The translations under genes were made by a program, and so were the position numbers. Of a stretch of DNA of 64,000 bases, positions 60,238 through 64,000 are shown in pieces. The DNA is from Theropithecus gelada (lineage: Eukaryota; Chordata; Mammalia; Primates; Cercopithecidae): assembly GCF_003255815.1 (NCBI RefSeq), contig NC_037680.1:24086470-24150469 (forward strand), written 5' to 3'. Within the stretch, counting starts at the first letter, position 1; every line of letters begins with the position of its first letter. The notes beneath the pieces are model-generated. The model did not search any database. It was not told the origin of the DNA and saw nothing but the letters and a program-made list of their open reading frames with translations.

Positions 60238-63200
60238 TCTGATATTAGGATATTTCCTACAATTAATGGCATCTTATAATCTCAGTCATAGAGTAGTTGT
60301 CATTGCCTATAGATGCATGCAGTTGGTCATAGGTGATTGCAATATTTTACTTCAATTTGTTATACATGCATTGTTAGAACTATGTATGTTTAGTGTAATT
60401 GCCTTTTAAAAGATTTTTCTAATTGTTATTTCAAAATTTTGTTGACTTGTTGTGATCAAAAAACATAAAATCAAAACTTACAGAATACATTTCTAATAAT
60501 TTGGTTAAAAAAACCAACCTAGAGCCAGTGGCATAGTACTCAAAGAAATGAAACAGCATCAATGTTCTTGTTGGCCCATGGAATGATATTGTGTTAAAGA
60601 AATTAAAGTGATAAGCAAGCATCATTTTATCATTTAATTAGCATTGCTTTTATTTCCTTACAAGTACATCAAATAAGCCTCAATGTTAGGATAGATGACA
60701 TCTTAAATCTGATGAAATATGATGAACAACTTGACCAAATAAACATGGAAGATAACTGGTAATGCCTACAATCACAAGACTTGTGAAGGGTACTCTAAGA
60801 GTTTAAACCTTGGTGATTCACGTCTCAGGCTCTTGATTACTGAACTATCCTGCCTTTCAGTAGAGCAGTGAGAACTTTTTTCTATCACACATATCAAGGA
60901 TGGACCAACTTATTAAAATTATTAAAAATAAAAATATATCCCGCATTACACCTAGACAAATACTATATAACTTAGAATATGGCATAATAAAAATACATAT
61001 TTTATCAGAGTTGATTATGGTCTCAGAATAAGATAATATACTTCAAATAGTAATATTGATTTGACCTATTGTTAGTCTTCAAGGACAGTGGTTAAAGGTG
61101 GTTGCCATTTAAAAACAAAACAATATGTCCGTTCAACATGCTAGGTTCCCCTAACATTGTATTTCTTTTCCAAAGGGATGAAACTGGTGGTCCATCAGGT
61201 AGACATACCTAGATCTGGCGCATAAAAAGTAAGCCAAAATACTCCATTATCTTATAACAAGAACAAAAAATAACAAACAAAGCTACTTAAGGAAGAGATA
61301 AAGAGTTTTCTGATGGAGGACTATCCTTGAAATTAAATATTTCCCTATGCAAGTTGACATTTAAGATGTATGACTTAACAGAGATAAGAAGAAATTGTGT
61401 GAAACATAACCTTAAATATTTTGGATCACATTTTCGTGAATTATGCAGCATTTGGCACAAGTTTTAGGAAACAGAAACACTCTGGGGTAATGATGAGTAT
61501 TTGCACACACTTTATGTGAACATGTATGCACACTAACACGGTTATATTTATGGCATAATGCACCAGATATACAGAATATGTCTATATAAAATTGTTTTAT
61601 ATGTAACATTACCGTCCTGGGACTAAATGTTGACTCTTTAAAATTTGTTTTTATGTATGCTTCCATGCCGAACTTATGGAATATAGTTGTTGTATAGCAC
61701 AAATGTTCTAACTTTTCATGGGCACTCAAAAATGTCCTTTGAGAAGTCACCCTAGAGCATCCTTAGAAATGGCATGTTGTAGTCTGGACAGAACAAAGCA
61801 GCAAAAAGAAATAAGATGAAACTATGTTATCATTGGCTACCCTTTAAACATACAAAAACTCTCAGAAGAGATAATGTACTGTAGGGAAAAGCTCTGTGTG
61901 GGCATAGGGTGTGCATGGTGACCTAATGGGCCTTTTCCATCTCTAATTCCTGTGATACTGCAGATCTAAGAGATGGAGCTGGTAATTGCTTACAACATAA
62001 CAGATATGTAGAGATATATACATATATTTTTTCCTCTTTCCTCCCCCCGCCTTCCCTGGAGTTCAGCTGAGAATCTCTTTAAACAAACAAAAACTGTGAG
62101 AAACTAAGAGAAGTCAGAGACTGACCTGCTTTTTAGAAGCAGAATGTGGAAAGTATGAAGATGCTAATTTGACTGCAAAGGCTGGAAAGCAAAGGGGCCT
62201 GAGCCGTTTATACTACAGGCAGTAGTTAAAAAGGGGGAAAAAAAAACCTTGAAAAAATGGGTGTAACCCTGGGCTTTGATACAACTGGCCTTTCGGCCCC
62301 CACTTGAGATTTGCACATCCCCAAGGGAAGCTGTGGTTTGGAATAAGATGGTGCATTTAATTTCACTCAGAGAACTTATTGGACTTGGCACCAAAAGAAA
62401 GAATTTGAAGTATATTTTTTGTCGTGATTAGTGGCCCCCTCACCACAACATTTGATTATTTTGGAAAGGGAAAAGTTAAATCCTTGTAAAGTTGTGATTT
62501 ACAATTTGCAAGCATCCAGGTAGGGAGTTTGACTTCTGCCAGCTTGATCATGGGATCCACATTTGATTCTAGCTCATTGATGTGAGAAAACAAAACAGTT
62601 CTGTGGGGAGAAATAGAGTTGGAAATATATCCCTTGATTATCCTGGGTGATTTTCTCTCCACACTACATCTTCTCTCATTCACGATGATTTTGGTCTCCT
62701 CTGGAACTCATAGCAAGAAACTGGCATGTGGCTGGTTTACTTTTCGTTTCTAATCTGCAGTATCTGGTATTTTTATCATGTGATTCCTTTGCCCTCACAG
62801 TTATGTAAATCTTGAGGCAAAGGAGTTAAAAGGAGTTTCTAATTTTATACCTGAAAATAGCTTTCACTGGATGTTTTTTCTCAAGCTTTATAATTAAGAT
62901 TGGAGATCTCGTGGGTATTTTAATACATACTCAAATATGTCCAAACAGCCAGAGGGGAAGTGAATGACCAACTGGGTAGGCTGATGAATATTTTCCTGGT
63001 AGATGCACAACTTTCCCCACAACTGTGATGCTTTATGCTTTGACATTAAGAATGCTGTTTGAAGAAGTAACATTCCTTTGAACATTCAGCTTTCTGAAAT
63101 GGTGTCCCACCGCAAGGACTGGAGAAGGGTGAGTTTGAGCTCAATGCTGGAGTAACAGCCAGGCAAATTAGGTTCTGTCCTAATGTCTAACATGGAACTA

Positions 63201-63519
63201 TGGTCAGTCAGGTCTTGAAATAAATCTTAAAGTAGGCTTAAACATAATAAATTCCACCTCTTCTACTACTTTTGAATTTTTTGGGTCTATTTCTAGTTGA
63301 ATTTGGGCTTGTTGGAAAACTGTCTTGAGTATTTGGGCAGTGAGTTTTCACCACGCTTCCTAAGTGAAAGCAGTTTGCTGAATAATGTCAATATAGCAAT
63401 GTTAGTGGTATTGCTGGCAGAAGGAAAATGCTTTTTACTCTCATTCTGCACTTGAGGAGGAGATAAAGATAAATTCAGAAGTTTCATTGATACTTCAGAA
63501 GTGCTATACTTGTCCTGAT
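60238..63519. other. Unassigned stretch at the right side
   Basis: Largely AT-rich, no gene assigned. 61905-61965 ('gacctaatgggccttttcca'..) resembles the same MIR-type segment as 57455-57510. At 62600-62503 (minus) 'atttctccccacag' precedes a 98-base open stretch ending before GTAAAT, an exon-like layout without other support. The ORF 61412-61750 (112 codons) is unsupported. Confidence 0.35.
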
Positions 63520-63770
63520 TTGAGCATGGTGGTCAGGCATGGATGATTGATAGCAAAGAGCCTAGGTTCTAGTCCCAGCTGGTGGTGAAACCTTGGGCAA
63601 ATGATTGATCTTCCCTAAGCCTCAGTTTTCTCATCTGTAAGATGGAGTAAATCTTCTGCAAGATGGAGTAAGTACTTCATTTAGTTGTTGAGGGGATGGA
63701 AAGAGTTAATGTAAATATATTATTAATGGTTGGCACGTAGTAACAAATTCAATAACTGTTAGCTCTTGTT
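63520..63770 (+). repeat. MIR SINE with internal duplication
   Basis: 'agcaaagagcctaggttcta' 'gtcccagctggtggtgaaac' 'cttgggcaaatgattgatct', 'cctcagttttctcatctgta' and 'ggttggcacgtagtaacaaa' span the full MIR. A 21-bp unit is tandemly repeated inside it (second copy from 63656). Confidence 0.88.
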
Positions 63771-64000
63771 GCTGTTTGTTATTGACCTCATTAGCAGCAT
63801 ATTTCCTGGTTATCTATGCTGGTAAGTTTAGATTCATTTTCTCTGTGGAGGTGAAATGTGAAATCAGTTTTCTCTTTCCACTCTCACTGATTTAATGACA
63901 GTGAATCAACGACAGCTTTCTTATTCGACCCTACCTTTGCAAAACTATTGAAAAACTTGAACTAAAAGCCAATCAATCCCGTATTAATGAGGTATCTTTC

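Noticed and set aside
61412..61750. 112-codon minus-strand ORF
   Set aside because: No splice context, family likeness or polyadenylation signal; Cys/His spacing does not form a zinc-finger pattern.

Overview
This window is nuclear DNA of a primate, most likely an Old World monkey. Alu, FLAM, MIR, L2, L1, MER5A-type, Tigger-type and MaLR (THE1/MST/MLT1) copies are interspersed in AT-rich DNA. There are no operons, no long ORFs and no CpG island. The two youngest Alus (36604-37166 and 45802-46121) carry the 'caagcctgtaat' box change, and the copy whose 3' half is sequenced has a 'gagatctggccactgcac' block. I associate both with cercopithecid AluYRa-type subfamilies. The species call rests on these two elements only.

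Layout. 1-9.6 kb: two full-length THE1 endogenous retroelements in opposite orientation (3081-5405 plus, 7228-9561 minus), each with two LTRs and a near-perfect 5-bp target-site duplication, with a perfect hairpin just beyond the second. 9.6-16 kb: mostly single-copy DNA with one MST-like LTR, one MIR and a 15-bp inverted repeat. 16-24 kb: MLT1-like LTR, Alus, a FLAM monomer, MIRs, an L2 piece and a very homogeneous 74-bp minisatellite (17596-17853). 24.5-26.2 kb: old antisense L1. 27.9-38.2 kb: L2 fragments, a solo MaLR LTR with perfect 5-bp duplication, Alus, and a young AluY containing a 340-N assembly gap. 41.4-42.8 kb: antisense L2 with a second perfect hairpin, then a Tigger-like DNA transposon apparently containing an inverted copy of itself. 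45.7-46.2 kb: a MER5A-like element split by a young AluY. 52.9-64 kb: MIRs, three Alus, a long polypyrimidine tract and short tandem duplications.

I could not assign any protein-coding gene. One minus-strand stretch (57325-57572) has the layout of a terminal exon (acceptor, 71 open codons, stop, AATAAA), but it overlaps sequence resembling an ancient MIR-type SINE, so it is held at low confidence. The window is best read as intergenic or intronic. Its history is one of layered insertions: young Alus inside MER5A and MIR copies, and a transposon inside a transposon. No previously undescribed biological system is evident. The observations most worth checking are the perfect hairpins, the recent minisatellite, the nested and inverted repeats, and an N-run longer than the Alu it interrupts.
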